A stretch of DNA of 47,545 nt from Anaerolineales bacterium. Its GTDB lineage: Bacteria; Chloroflexota; Anaerolineae; Anaerolineales; DRMV01. The stretch lies in NCBI GenBank assembly GCA_026996855.1, contig JALWJZ010000059.1:1-47545 (forward strand), in the 5' to 3' direction. Shown one piece after another: positions 27,108-35,656 of this stretch. Both the position numbers and the translations under genes were made by a program. Numbering within the stretch: the stretch's first letter is position 1; each line of letters starts with the position of its first letter. The notes beneath the pieces are model-generated. The model did no database searches and was not told where the DNA came from. It saw only the letters and a list, made by a program, of their open reading frames with translations.

Positions 27108-27467
27108 ATGGCTACGCGGGACCTCACGCCGGGTAAGACCACCGTCGCGCCGGAAGTGCTGTTGGACATCGTGCGTTTGGAAGTGGAGAAAGTGCCGGGC
27201 GTGCACGGGCTGGCACCGGTGCCCGGCGCCTTCAACCGCCTGATGCGCCGCGGCCGAGAAGGCGTGCGCTTGAAGGTGGACGGCGAAATGGTGGACGTGG
27301 ACGTGTACGTCATCCTGGAACACGACGTGAACATGCGCCGGGTCAGCCGAGAAATTCAAAAGGCCGTGGCCCGGGCCCTGGAGCGCATGGTGGGCTTTTC
27401 CGTAGGGCGGGTGAACGTGCACATCGAAGACGTACACTACCCGAAGACCCCTGAGGTCCCGGCATGA
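27108..27467 (+). CDS. Asp23/Gls24 family envelope stress protein
   Basis: A 119-residue protein of the Asp23/Gls24 family, with VAPEVLLDIVRLEVEKVPGV near the start and VDVYVILEHDVNMRRVSREI in the middle. Members are small soluble proteins linked to envelope stress in Gram-positive bacteria, and often lie just before nusB, as here. Its stop overlaps the nusB start by 4 bases. The ATG at 27108 is preceded by GGAGGAAG. Confidence 0.88.
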   Translation: MATRDLTPGKTTVAPEVLLDIVRLEVEKVPGVHGLAPVPGAFNRLMRRGREGVRLKVDGEMVDVDVYVILEHDVNMRRVSREIQKAVARALERMVGFSVGRVNVHIEDVHYPKTPEVPA

Positions 27468-27919
27468 TGCGAGGACCCACCCGGGCTCGCGCCCTGGCCT
27501 TGAAAGCCCTGTACGAAATCGACCTGACGGGGCACCCTCCCGAAACGGTGCTGCAGGTTCGTTTACGTGAGGAACCCCTACCCCCGCGATTGCAGCGCTT
27601 CGCACGGCGCATCGTGCGGGAGGTGCTCCTGCTTCGACCCATCCTGGACCGTTACATCGCCAAACACGCGCCCGAATGGCCGGTGGAAAACCTGCCGGCC
27701 ATCGAGCGCAATATTCTGCGCATGGCTTTGTGGGAAATGGCCCTGCACCCCAAGACCCCCATCAAGGTGGCCATCAACGAGGCTGTGGAACTGGCCAAAA
27801 CCTACGGCTCCGAGGCCGCGGCCCGCTTCGTCAACGGCGTGCTGGGGAGCGCGCTGGCAGACCTGGAAGAAATGCGTCCCACGCTGCAATCCTTTCTTCA
27901 ACAACAGGAAACGACCTGA
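27464..27919 (+). CDS. nusB: Transcription antitermination factor NusB
   Basis: A 151-residue all-helical NusB. It pairs with NusE (ribosomal protein S10), binds boxA RNA and is needed for rrn antitermination. Family landmarks are RARALALKALYEIDL at the N-terminus, LPAIERNILRMALWEM (about 84-99), PIKVAINEAVELAKTYGSE (106-124) and ARFVNGVLG (126-134). Length is normal. The ATGA junction with the Gls24 gene indicates coupling. It is relevant to the boxA-like elements of the rrn operon in this window. Confidence 0.96.
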   Translation: MMRGPTRARALALKALYEIDLTGHPPETVLQVRLREEPLPPRLQRFARRIVREVLLLRPILDRYIAKHAPEWPVENLPAIERNILRMALWEMALHPKTPIKVAINEAVELAKTYGSEAAARFVNGVLGSALADLEEMRPTLQSFLQQQETT

Positions 27920-27921
27920 GC

Positions 27922-28305
27922 ATGTTCGGCATTGGTGGCCTGGAACTCCTTTTCCTACTCCTTCTGACGTTCCTCCTCCTGGGACCGGAAGACTCGGTAA
28001 AAGTGGCCCGGGGCCTGGGGCGGGTGTTGCGTTTCGTATACCGCTCCACCCTGTGGCGAGCCATGGCTCGAATGCGCTACGAATTCGAGAAGATGGTACA
28101 GGAAGAAATCCGGCGGAGCGGTATTCCCGAGGACCTGCAACAGTTGAAGGATTGGCGGCAAAGCGTGGGTCAAAAGGAGAGCCGCATTTTCCCGCATCCG
28201 CCCGGTGCGATGCCCGCCGCTTCCATGCCTCCTCTTCCGCCCGACCCTGCCCCACCAGCGGACACCGTTTCGGCCAGGGACCATGAACCCACCCCGTCCA
28301 CCTAA
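27922..28305 (+). CDS. tatB: Sec-independent translocase TatB/TatA-like subunit
   Basis: A 127-residue Tat component: one N-terminal membrane helix (MFGIGGLELLFLLLLTFLLL), the conserved hinge GPEDSVKVARGLGR, an amphipathic helix and a proline-rich soluble tail. The FGIG start with glutamate in the helix and the long tail fit TatB better than TatA, although the assignment is not strict. It begins 2 bases after nusB, and its end overlaps tatC by 23 bases. Confidence 0.87.
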   Translation: MFGIGGLELLFLLLLTFLLLGPEDSVKVARGLGRVLRFVYRSTLWRAMARMRYEFEKMVQEEIRRSGIPEDLQQLKDWRQSVGQKESRIFPHPPGAMPAASMPPLPPDPAPPADTVSARDHEPTPST

Positions 28306-29143
28306 CGCCCAATTCGAGCGCCCTTCCCCTTCGCGTTTCCCCCGCCTGCGGGCCCTTCTGGCCCTGCCCCGCCGGGTATGGGCCTTTTTCACCGAGCCGC
28401 CCCAGGAGCGACCCCTGGACCAGGCGCTGGAAGAGGCCATCCGGCACCCCGACGCCCTGTGGGAGCACCTGAACGCGCTGCGCCGCCATCTCTTCCGGGC
28501 CGTGGTGGTGTATCTGACCGTGGCCTTTGCCATGCTGGCCGCGGTACCCTACCTGCTGGAGTTTTTGGCCCAACCCATCGGCGGCGTGCAGGCCTTGCAG
28601 GCCATCGAGGTCACCGAACCCATTGGCGTGTCCATGCGGGTGGCCCTGCTGGCCGCGTTCGTGGTCACCCTGCCTTACCTGTACCTGGAACTGTACGCCT
28701 TCGTCGCGCCCGGCCTGTACCCCCGCACCCGGGTGCTGGGGCTTTTCCTCATGCCCCTGGTGCTGAGCCTGTTCGTGGCCGGCATGGTCTTCGCCTATCG
28801 CTTCTTCCTGCCCGTGGCCCTGCCTTTCCTGTTGAACTTCATGGGCATTCCCACGGTGCCCCGTCCGGCCTCCTACATCCGCTTCGTCACCACCCTGCTT
28901 TTCTGGACCGGGCTGGCCTTCGAGTACCCTCTGGTCATCTTCGTGGTGGCCCGCATGGGCTGGGTACGGGCCCGCACTTTGTGGAAGCAATGGCGGCTGG
29001 CCATCGTGGTCATTGCCGTGCTCGCGGCCGTCATCACCCCCACGGTGGACCCGCTGAACATGCTGCTGGTCATGGCGCCGCTGACCGGGCTGTATTTCAT
29101 CGGCGCGGTCCTGGCCACCATCGCCCAGCGCAACCGGGATTGA
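28283..29143 (+). CDS. tatC: Sec-independent translocase TatC
   Basis: A 286-residue membrane protein with six helices, the twin-arginine signal peptide receptor. The conserved start of the core (DALWEHLNALRRHLFRAV, about residues 56-73) and the TLPYLYLELYAFVAPGLYP segment are clear. The N-terminal extension of about 55 residues is longer than in E. coli TatC. The predicted ATG at 28283 has only a weak AGGGA site and depends on translational coupling with tatB. It is the last gene of the gls24-nusB-tatB-tatC operon. Confidence 0.93.
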   Translation: MNPPRPPNAQFERPSPSRFPRLRALLALPRRVWAFFTEPPQERPLDQALEEAIRHPDALWEHLNALRRHLFRAVVVYLTVAFAMLAAVPYLLEFLAQPIGGVQALQAIEVTEPIGVSMRVALLAAFVVTLPYLYLELYAFVAPGLYPRTRVLGLFLMPLVLSLFVAGMVFAYRFFLPVALPFLLNFMGIPTVPRPASYIRFVTTLLFWTGLAFEYPLVIFVVARMGWVRARTLWKQWRLAIVVIAVLAAVITPTVDPLNMLLVMAPLTGLYFIGAVLATIAQRNRD

Positions 29144-29147
29144 AAGG

Positions 29148-29370
29148 TTTTTTGGGACTGCGGTGGCTCGACACCGCTTTGGTTCCAAAACGGCGCCCAG
29201 GCGCCGCACGCCAAGCTTTTTGGGACTGCGGTGGCTCGACACCGCTTTAGTTCCAAAAGCGGCGCCCAGGCGCCGCACTCCAAAAACGCCCCTACCCGCC
29301 CATTCGCATATCCGCAAATTCGCCCATTCATCCAATTCCAAAACGGCGCCCAGGCGCCGCACGCCAAAAG
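29148..29370. repeat. 68-bp palindromic repeat cluster
   Basis: Two tandem units with a 68-base period (starting about 29151 and 29219) and a third half-unit at 29335-29370. Each full unit holds two palindromes: GCGGTGGCTCGACACCGC and GGCGCCCAGGCGCC, joined by a TTCCAAAA linker. It follows tatC directly and fills most of the gap before the next gene; 29371-29420 shows nothing else. Confidence 0.88.
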
Positions 29371-29420
29371 GCAACGCGGTACGCGGCGGCCCCACGGGGA
29401 AGCCAGAGGCGTAAAAGCCC

Positions 29421-30233
29421 CTACTCCTCCGCGGCCAGCCCGTCTTCGCTCAGCCACAGGCCGGAAAATTTCCACGCGCAGGCCCCCCGGGCCAGGGCTT
29501 CCACATAGGGGAGGAGAAACCGGGGGCGCCACACGGTAAAGCCTCCGGTGCCCGTCAGTCCCCCCAGCATTTCCTTCTTGCCGTGGTCGTTCCACCAGTA
29601 GAAGTACCCCCGCCCCGGCGAGTGGGGGTCGTAGAGCAAAATCTGCTGCACCACGAAGCCCACCGGCGTGCCCACATTGGAGACGCTATAGGCCCGGCCG
29701 GCCCGGTCCACATAGGTCACCACCATCACGTGCTCGAAGGCCCGCCACTTCAGACCGCCGTAGAGGTAGAGCACATCGCCAGGAACGAGGGGAAAGGCCT
29801 GGAAGTCGAACATGGAGATGGGCAGGTCGAGGAAATCGTACCGGCGGTAACGCTCCGGGGGAAAGGCCCGCTCCAGCAACCGCTGGTCGGTGCGGGAATC
29901 CGGGTCCAGCAGCCAGAAGGCCGGAATCATGGCAGGGTCCTGGAGCACCCCGGCGCGGTACAGAATGCTGGCGGTGAGGGGACCGCACATACTCCAGGGG
30001 TGCGCGTATTGGGCGTAGCCAAAAGAGCGGGCCAGGCGGGTGGCGCTTTCCGGGTCCGCCGCGATGTGGGTCAGCGCGGCCCGGTGCAGCCGGTGCACCC
30101 AGACGCAGATTTCCGGCGGCACTTTCGGGTCCGCGTCTTCAGGTCGGGAAAGGCCCCGACCCGCGGCCGCCCCCAGGGCCACCCCCAGGGCCAGCACCAG
30201 AACGAACGCCCGCTCGATGCTTTGAAATACCAC
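29421..30233 (-). CDS. Hypothetical exported Cys-His hydrolase-like protein
   Basis: A 270-residue protein with a hydrophobic N-terminus (signal or anchor, about residues 8-27). The mature part contains WSMCGPLTASILYRAG, later FEHVMVVTYVDRAGRAYSVSNV, and a C-terminal domain rich in tryptophan and tyrosine. A cysteine before a helix, followed by a histidine at a strand start and a polar residue, is the layout of NlpC/P60- or CHAP-like cell-wall hydrolases, but the match is loose. The chosen start is GTG at 30233, after GGGAGGC; an upstream ATG at 30290 has no ribosome binding site. Confidence 0.65.
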   Translation of the reverse strand: MVFQSIERAFVLVLALGVALGAAAGRGLSRPEDADPKVPPEICVWVHRLHRAALTHIAADPESATRLARSFGYAQYAHPWSMCGPLTASILYRAGVLQDPAMIPAFWLLDPDSRTDQRLLERAFPPERYRRYDFLDLPISMFDFQAFPLVPGDVLYLYGGLKWRAFEHVMVVTYVDRAGRAYSVSNVGTPVGFVVQQILLYDPHSPGRGYFYWWNDHGKKEMLGGLTGTGGFTVWRPRFLLPYVEALARGACAWKFSGLWLSEDGLAAEE

Positions 30234-30353
30234 CGCCGCCTCCCACGGGAACACCCTCGTGAAGTAGGGCAATTGTACTGTAGCCTTCACCCGGCACCGC
30301 GAGGGAACACGCGTTTTTCAAAATCCAACAAGAGTGGCAAAAACCATCGCATT

Positions 30354-30436
30354 TTCTCACGGAGGCACAGAGAACACAGAGAAAATTTTGGCCTTCTCCA
30401 GCAAATACTCCGTGTTCTCCGTGGCTCTGTGTGAGC
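30354..30436. repeat. Dispersed inverted repeat (CACAGAGAACACAGAG type)
   Basis: Arms at 30355-30381 and 30408-30435 (GGAGGCACAGAGAACACAGAG and CTCCGTGTTCTCCGTGGC) can form a long imperfect hairpin in a 280-base intergenic region. Similar sequences occur between genes of many bacteria. Confidence 0.7.
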
Positions 30437-30504
30437 CTTTATTAGAACATGCAAAACGCCTGGCGAGGGAAAACCCGAGGCCCCGGCTTTTCCCCAAAAC
30501 CGGC

Positions 30505-30510
30505 TACAAT
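30505..30510 (+). promoter_or_regulatory. -10 element with leaderless layout (lipid kinase)
   Basis: TACAAT ends six bases before the ATG at 30517. Transcription would start at or next to the start codon, giving a leaderless mRNA. The only GGAG is too close to the ATG to serve as a ribosome binding site. Confidence 0.4.
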
Positions 30511-30516
30511 CGGAGT

Positions 30517-31470
30517 ATGGCTTCCTTCACCGTGGTGCTGGTCAACCCCCGTTCGGGCGCGGGCGATGCGCTGCACCTGGCCCGGGCCGCCCAGGCGGTA
30601 TGGCAGGCCCATGGATGGGAGGTGTACCTGGTGGTGCCGCCCCATCCCCTGGGCTTTACCCTGGCCGCGCGGCTGGCCGGGGAAAGGGCCGCGGCCCGGG
30701 TGGTGGTCGTGGGCGGCGACGGCACGGTACGCTGGGCAGCCCGGGGGTTGATGGGCACCCCCGTGCCCCTGGGCCTGCTGCCCGCGGGCACGGGCAACGT
30801 GCTGGCCCGGTACCTGGGGCTGCCCGCTCCGGGCCCGGTGGCCCGGAAACGGACCGCGCAACGGGCCGCGGAGAAGTTGCTCCAGGCTGCGCCGCGGCCC
30901 TGGGACCTTTTCCAGGTCAACGGCGCGTTGGGGGTGCTGTGGCTGGGCCTGGGGATGGATGCCGCGGTGGTGGCCCGGGTAGAAGCCCTCCGCAAGACCC
31001 GTCAAGGCCGCCCCCTGGTGCGCACCTGGTTGCGCTTCGTGCACACCAGCCTGAAGACGCTGTTTTCCGCGCGTGAGGAAACCGTCGCGGTGCACACCCC
31101 GGAAGGGGAAAGGCAATGGCGCACGGCCATGCTGGTGCTGGCCAACGTGCCTCTGTATGCCGGCGGGCTGATTCGCTTCCCCCAGGGCCGGCCCGACGAC
31201 GGACGCCTGGAGGTATGGGTCCTGCCTCGGCGTTCCTCGGGGAACCTGGTGAAAACCGCGCTGGGGCTGGTGCTGCGCCACGGCCTGCCCATCCCCTGGC
31301 CGGGGCCGGGTATCTCCGCCCGGCAGGTGCACCTGCGTCCGGCGCGGCCCTGGCTCGCGCATTGCGACGGCGACCCCCTGCCCCCGGCCGACCACCTGGA
31401 GGTGCGCCTGCTCCCCGGCGCTTTCTTCATGCTGGTACCTCAGCAAAAAGGGTCGAATACAAGGCCATGA
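30517..31470 (+). CDS. Diacylglycerol kinase/YegS-like lipid kinase
   Basis: A 317-residue kinase of the DAGK catalytic family. Nucleotide-binding motifs are VNPRSGAGD near the start and VVVGGDGTVRWAARGL (about 63-78), followed by PLGLLPAGTGNVLARYLG (82-99). The late LAHCDGDPLP segment matches the C-terminal glutamate/aspartate region. It likely phosphorylates diacylglycerol, sphingoid or another membrane lipid. The start is ATG at 30517; an in-frame extension crosses a dispersed repeat. It is not in an operon with other lipid genes. Confidence 0.88.
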   Translation: MASFTVVLVNPRSGAGDALHLARAAQAVWQAHGWEVYLVVPPHPLGFTLAARLAGERAAARVVVVGGDGTVRWAARGLMGTPVPLGLLPAGTGNVLARYLGLPAPGPVARKRTAQRAAEKLLQAAPRPWDLFQVNGALGVLWLGLGMDAAVVARVEALRKTRQGRPLVRTWLRFVHTSLKTLFSAREETVAVHTPEGERQWRTAMLVLANVPLYAGGLIRFPQGRPDDGRLEVWVLPRRSSGNLVKTALGLVLRHGLPIPWPGPGISARQVHLRPARPWLAHCDGDPLPPADHLEVRLLPGAFFMLVPQQKGSNTRP

Positions 31471-31526
31471 CATCCCTTTCTTGAACCCGTCACGGCGCCC
31501 ATTTTCCCAACCCGCGGAAAAAGCGG

Positions 31527-31532
31527 TATGAT
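31527..31532 (+). promoter_or_regulatory. -10 candidate before the thioesterase gene
   Basis: TATGAT about 35 bases before the ATG at 31566; a weak -35-like TTCCCA lies upstream. Confidence 0.35.
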
Positions 31533-31565
31533 TGGCATCATCCCCAATCCCCGGGAGGCGGACCC

Positions 31566-32144
31566 ATGGAACGGGTATACGAAGCCTTACAACGGGCGCT
31601 GAGCCAGGGCGGGGCGTTGCAACCCAACTCGGCCCCTTGTTTCGTGTGTGGACTGGCCAACGCCTTCGGCCTGCACCTGCGCTTCGTCCAGGTCGCACCC
31701 GACCGGGTGGTGGCCTACACGCAAATCCCTCGACGCTTCCAGGGATACCCCGGCGTAGTCCATGGCGGTATCACCGCCGCCATTCTGGACGAGACCGCGG
31801 GCCGCTCCCTCATGGGCGCGGAACCGGAAAAAGCCCGACTGATGTTCACCGCCCGGTTGAACGTGCGCTACCGCCGGCCGGTGCCGGTGGAAACCCCGCT
31901 GCGGGCCGAGGGCTGGGTAATCAAAGACCGGGGACGAACCGCGGTCACCCAGGCCGCTCTGTACCTGAACGGCGGAACCCAACCCCTGGCCGAAGCCGAA
32001 GCCCTGTTGGTGGCCCTTCCCCCAGAAATGGAAAGCCAAATGGACGCCCAAGCCCTGGGCTGGCGCATTTACCCCCTGGAACCCGAGACCGTGACCCCGC
32101 CTTCGGACCCCTGTGCCTTCGAATTCTCCAACCGGGAGGGCTGA
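31566..32144 (+). CDS. Hotdog-fold thioesterase (PaaI type)
   Basis: A 192-residue protein with a hotdog domain. CFVCGLANAFGLHLRF precedes the catalytic-region signature GYPGVVHGGITAAILDETAG (about residues 60-79), typical of acyl-CoA thioesterases of the PaaI/4HBT superfamily. The family is usually 130-150 residues; about 50 extra C-terminal residues here have no clear motif. The ATG at 31566 is preceded by GGGAGG. It probably hydrolyses a CoA thioester; the substrate is unknown. Confidence 0.85.
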   Translation: MERVYEALQRALSQGGALQPNSAPCFVCGLANAFGLHLRFVQVAPDRVVAYTQIPRRFQGYPGVVHGGITAAILDETAGRSLMGAEPEKARLMFTARLNVRYRRPVPVETPLRAEGWVIKDRGRTAVTQAALYLNGGTQPLAEAEALLVALPPEMESQMDAQALGWRIYPLEPETVTPPSDPCAFEFSNREG

Positions 32145-32220
32145 ACCGGCTCCATGGAGCCTCTCGAATGCGCCTTACCCACCATGCCCAACCTCCCACG
32201 CCACTGCCCCTGGAGGACGT

Positions 32221-32667
32221 ATGAGCCGGGTTTTTCGCACCCAAAGCCTGCACAGCCAGCGCCAACGACTGCTCAAACTCCTGGCCTACACCCTGCGGGC
32301 CTTGCTGGTCCACGGTCGCCGGGATGCCGAGGCCAAGGACATGGTCGCGTTCCTGGCGCTGTTGTTGGACGACATTCAGCACCTGGTGGATACCACCACC
32401 GAGGCCTGGGAAAAAAAGGGGTTCTGGCTCAAGGCCGACCGCTTTCGCCAGGAATGGACCTGGGCGCCGACCTATCGCGACCATCTGTACATGGCCCTGA
32501 TGCGCGAAGATTGGGACGAACTGACGGGCCTGCTCGCCCAGTTGTTCGGGAAAGTCAGCGCGGTGGAACTGCCCAAACGGCCCCGCTGGGGCCCCCGGCC
32601 CTGGGAGGGCGCCTGGGCCACTTTCAAGAAACGCGTCGACCGGGGCGGGCTGGCCTCCAGCGGATGA
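32221..32667 (+). CDS. Hypothetical helical protein
   Basis: A 148-residue soluble protein that appears mostly helical, rich in Leu, Arg and Trp. It has SQRQRLLKLLAYTLRALLVH near the start and a C-terminal RPRWGPRPWEGAWATFKKR segment. The ATG at 32221 follows GGAGG at good spacing. It lies 76 bases after the thioesterase on the same strand, so co-transcription is plausible. I do not recognise a family. Confidence 0.7.
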   Translation: MSRVFRTQSLHSQRQRLLKLLAYTLRALLVHGRRDAEAKDMVAFLALLLDDIQHLVDTTTEAWEKKGFWLKADRFRQEWTWAPTYRDHLYMALMREDWDELTGLLAQLFGKVSAVELPKRPRWGPRPWEGAWATFKKRVDRGGLASSG

Positions 32668-32759
32668 ACCAGCAGGCGTATCGAAGGAGCACCTACGGCA
32701 GTTGACGGTCGGTGGCCGCCGCCCTGGAAACCCGCGACCCCCGACCGATGGGAGGTAAC

Positions 32760-34865
32760 ATGCCTCGTTGGATGTTTGTTCAAAGGTTGCCTTTGGCGCC
32801 GTTCTTCAGGGTGCTGACCCTGGCGGGCCTGCTCCTGCTCCTTGGCCGGTGCGCGCCCCTCGAGGGCCTCTTCCAGACGGAAGCGCCCGCACCCACTACC
32901 GTGGAAACGCGACCCGCGTCGCCAGTCCCTTCCTCCCCCATGGCCCCTACTTCCACCCCCGCGCCCACACCCACGCCCACACCCCTGCCCCGGGTGCTGG
33001 TACTGTGTTACGGTCGGGAACCCCGCTCCCTGTACCTGTACTCCGGCCGGCTGGAATTGGTGGCCTGGAACCTGCTCCAACTGCTCTACGACGGACCCAT
33101 CGACTACCGCAACTTCCAGGACGTGCCGGTGCTTCTGGAGCGGCTCCCTTCGCTGGAGAACGGTGACGCGGAAATCCGCACGGTCCAGGTGCGCCTGGGG
33201 GAGAAAATGGTGGACGCGGAAGGCCGGGTGGTGCGTTTGCAGGCCGGGGTGCGGTATCGTCCCGCGGGATGCGCGGACACCGCCTGCGCCCGCACCCTGG
33301 GGCCGGAGGAGGAAACCGCCACCCTGGACCAACTGGTGGTCCGTTTTCGCCTCCGCGACGATGCCCGCTGGTCCGACGGCCAACCCGTGACCGCGGCCGA
33401 TTCGGTGTTCTCCTTCCGGGTTGCCCAGGCCGAGGGAAGCGTGCCCAACCAACCCTGGGTTTTGCAGCGCACCGCGCAGTACACCGCGCTGGACGAGCGC
33501 ACGGTGGAATGGGTGGGCCTGCCAGGCTTTTTGAACAACACGTATGCCCGCAACTTCTGGACGCCTCTGCCATCCCATCGCCTGGGTCAATACGATGTGA
33601 GCACCCTCAACACCTTGGAAGAGGTCCATCGCCGACCCCTGGGTTGGGGGGCCTACCAACTAAACACCTGGGAACCGGGCAAATTCATCGAATTCGTCCC
33701 CAACCCTTACTACTTCCGGCGCGACGAAGGACTGCCCCGCTTCACCAAGGTCCTGGTGCGCTTCTTCCCCAACCCCGAAGAGGCCCTGGCCGCGTTGATG
33801 ACCGGGGAATGCGACTTCGTCTCGGAAACCGTAGGGCTGGAACATCAGACCAAACTCCTCTTCGCCCTGGCCAAATCCGACAAGGTTCAGGTGTCCCTGG
33901 CACCGGGCCCGGCCCTGGAACACCTGGGCTTCGTGTTGTATCACCAGGCCCTGGACGACGGGTTGCAGTACAAAGACCCCAGTTGGCCCCTGCACGACGA
34001 GCGGGTGCGCAAAGCCATTGCCATGTGCATCGACCGAGAGGCCATCATTCGGGAGGTCTACGGGGGTTTCGTGGCTCCTTACACCTCCTACCTGCCGGAA
34101 GCGCACCCCCTGGCCGTGAAAACCCTTCCCACCTATCCCTACGACCCCGAGCAGGCCCAAAAACTCCTGGAGGAAGCAGGCTGGGTGGACCACGACCGCA
34201 ATCCGCAAACGCCCCGGCAATACCGGGGCAAGCCCTCCCTGTGGGTCCGACCGAATGCACCTTTGCACCTGGTGCTGGCCACCACCCAGGCCCCCCTGCG
34301 CCGGGAAGCCGCGGCCCGCATCCAACAGGACCTGGCTCAATGCGGCATCCAGGTGGAGGTCCAGACCTACCCGCCTGAAGAGTTCCTGGCCACCGGCCCC
34401 GAAGGCCCGGTTTTCGGACGGCGGGTGCACATGGCCCTGTTTGCCTGGACCCTCCACCCCGAAATCATGTGCCATTTGTGGCTGTCGGAGGCCATACCCG
34501 GGCCCCCCGAGGTCACCATTGGCGACGTGCTCTGGATGCGCCGGGTATGGCCCAAGGAAGCCCACCAGCAGGACGCGTTTCGGTACGACTGGGAAGGCTG
34601 GAACTACCACGCCTACAGCCAGCCCGCCTTTGATGAAGCCTGTCGCCGTGTGCTCCTCAACCCGCCGGAGCGGGAGGGGTATCAGGAAGCCTTCACCTTC
34701 ACCCAGGCCCGCCTGGCCCAGGATTTGCCCCTGCTCCCCCTTTACACCCAGATGAGCATGGTGGCCATGCGCGCGGACTTCTGCGGTTACACCCCGGACC
34801 CGGGAAGCCCCCTGGAATTGCGAGACGTGGAAGCCTTCGATTACGGGGAGGGCTGCCAGCCATGA
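32760..34865 (+). CDS. Family 5 solute-binding protein (peptide/nickel ABC transporter type)
   Basis: A 701-residue extracytoplasmic binding protein of the SBP_bac_5 family. The N-terminus is hydrophobic and ends in LLLLLGRC, an atypical lipobox with Arg before Cys. A Thr-Pro-rich linker (about 45-80) follows, then the binding fold with VVRFRLRDDARWSDGQPVTA and ERVRKAIAMCIDREAIIREV-like signatures. The usual length is 500-600; insertions make it longer. The ATG at 32760 follows GGGAGGT. No permease or ATPase genes are nearby. Its stop overlaps the start of the uracil-DNA glycosylase gene, an unexpected pairing. Confidence 0.9.
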   Translation: MPRWMFVQRLPLAPFFRVLTLAGLLLLLGRCAPLEGLFQTEAPAPTTVETRPASPVPSSPMAPTSTPAPTPTPTPLPRVLVLCYGREPRSLYLYSGRLELVAWNLLQLLYDGPIDYRNFQDVPVLLERLPSLENGDAEIRTVQVRLGEKMVDAEGRVVRLQAGVRYRPAGCADTACARTLGPEEETATLDQLVVRFRLRDDARWSDGQPVTAADSVFSFRVAQAEGSVPNQPWVLQRTAQYTALDERTVEWVGLPGFLNNTYARNFWTPLPSHRLGQYDVSTLNTLEEVHRRPLGWGAYQLNTWEPGKFIEFVPNPYYFRRDEGLPRFTKVLVRFFPNPEEALAALMTGECDFVSETVGLEHQTKLLFALAKSDKVQVSLAPGPALEHLGFVLYHQALDDGLQYKDPSWPLHDERVRKAIAMCIDREAIIREVYGGFVAPYTSYLPEAHPLAVKTLPTYPYDPEQAQKLLEEAGWVDHDRNPQTPRQYRGKPSLWVRPNAPLHLVLATTQAPLRREAAARIQQDLAQCGIQVEVQTYPPEEFLATGPEGPVFGRRVHMALFAWTLHPEIMCHLWLSEAIPGPPEVTIGDVLWMRRVWPKEAHQQDAFRYDWEGWNYHAYSQPAFDEACRRVLLNPPEREGYQEAFTFTQARLAQDLPLLPLYTQMSMVAMRADFCGYTPDPGSPLELRDVEAFDYGEGCQP

Positions 34866-35566
34866 CCCACACCACCAACCCCTGGGACGACCTGGAACGC
34901 CGAATTCTGGCCTGCCGCAAATGCCCCCGTCTGGTAGCCTGGCGGGAAGAAGTGGCCCGAGTGCGGCGCCGGGCCTACCGCGACCAGGCGTACTGGGGCC
35001 GACCCGTACCCGGCTTTGGCGACCGTCAGGCCCGGGTGCTGGTGGTGGGGCTGGCACCGGGCGCGCACGGCGCGAACCGTACCGGCCGGATGTTCACCGG
35101 CGACGCTTCGGGGGACTTCCTCTACCCGGCCCTGTACCGGGCGGATTTCGCCAATCAGCCCGAATCTCGCCACCGAGAGGACGGCCTGGCCCTGAAGGAC
35201 ATGTACATCACCGCGGTGTGCCGATGCGTACCCCCGAAAAATCGGCCCACGGCGGAAGAAATCCGCAACTGCCTGCCCTACCTGGCCGAAGAAATCCGCC
35301 TGCTGGGGCCGAGGCTGCGGGTGGTGGTGGCTTTGGGGCGCATCGCGTTCCACGGCGTGCTGCGGGTGTACCGGGAACACTTGGGGCATCCCGTGCCGCG
35401 GCTTGCCTTCGGCCACGGCGTGGTACACCGGCTGGGACCGGATTTACCCTGGCTGGTGGCCTCTTACCACCCCAGCCGCCAGAACACCCAAACCGGACGC
35501 CTGACCCCGGAGATGTTCGATCGGGTATGGGAAACGGTGCGAAGGCTTTTGGAGGCCCCGGAGTGA
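34862..35566 (+). CDS. udgB: Family 5 uracil-DNA glycosylase (UDGb)
   Basis: A 234-residue DNA repair enzyme that removes uracil and other deaminated bases. The family 5 signature is GLAPGAHGANRTGRMFTGD (about residues 63-81), lacking the acidic residue of other UDG families, with SYHPSRQNTQTGRLT near the C-terminus. Iron-sulfur ligands are C18, C21, C122 (or C120) and C137. Family 5 enzymes are common in thermophiles, where cytosine deaminates quickly. The start overlaps the stop of the solute-binding protein gene by 4 bases. Confidence 0.94.
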   Translation: MTHTTNPWDDLERRILACRKCPRLVAWREEVARVRRRAYRDQAYWGRPVPGFGDRQARVLVVGLAPGAHGANRTGRMFTGDASGDFLYPALYRADFANQPESRHREDGLALKDMYITAVCRCVPPKNRPTAEEIRNCLPYLAEEIRLLGPRLRVVVALGRIAFHGVLRVYREHLGHPVPRLAFGHGVVHRLGPDLPWLVASYHPSRQNTQTGRLTPEMFDRVWETVRRLLEAPE

Positions 35567-35656
35567 CGTTTCCCGGCCCATCCCCTCATTCGCCCTCCAA
35601 AAAACCGGGCCGAAGGCCTTCCCCCTATGAAGGAGCGCCTGCTCCGACGTCAAACC

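Noticed and set aside
27578-29395. Minus-strand 605-codon frame
   Set aside because: Antisense to nusB, tatB and tatC, low-complexity composition, and its N-terminal part is translated from the palindromic repeat cluster.
32697-32720. Further copy of the GCCGTCGGC repeat
   Set aside because: Only a short partial match (GACGGTCGGTGGCCG) without a palindrome; too weak to count.
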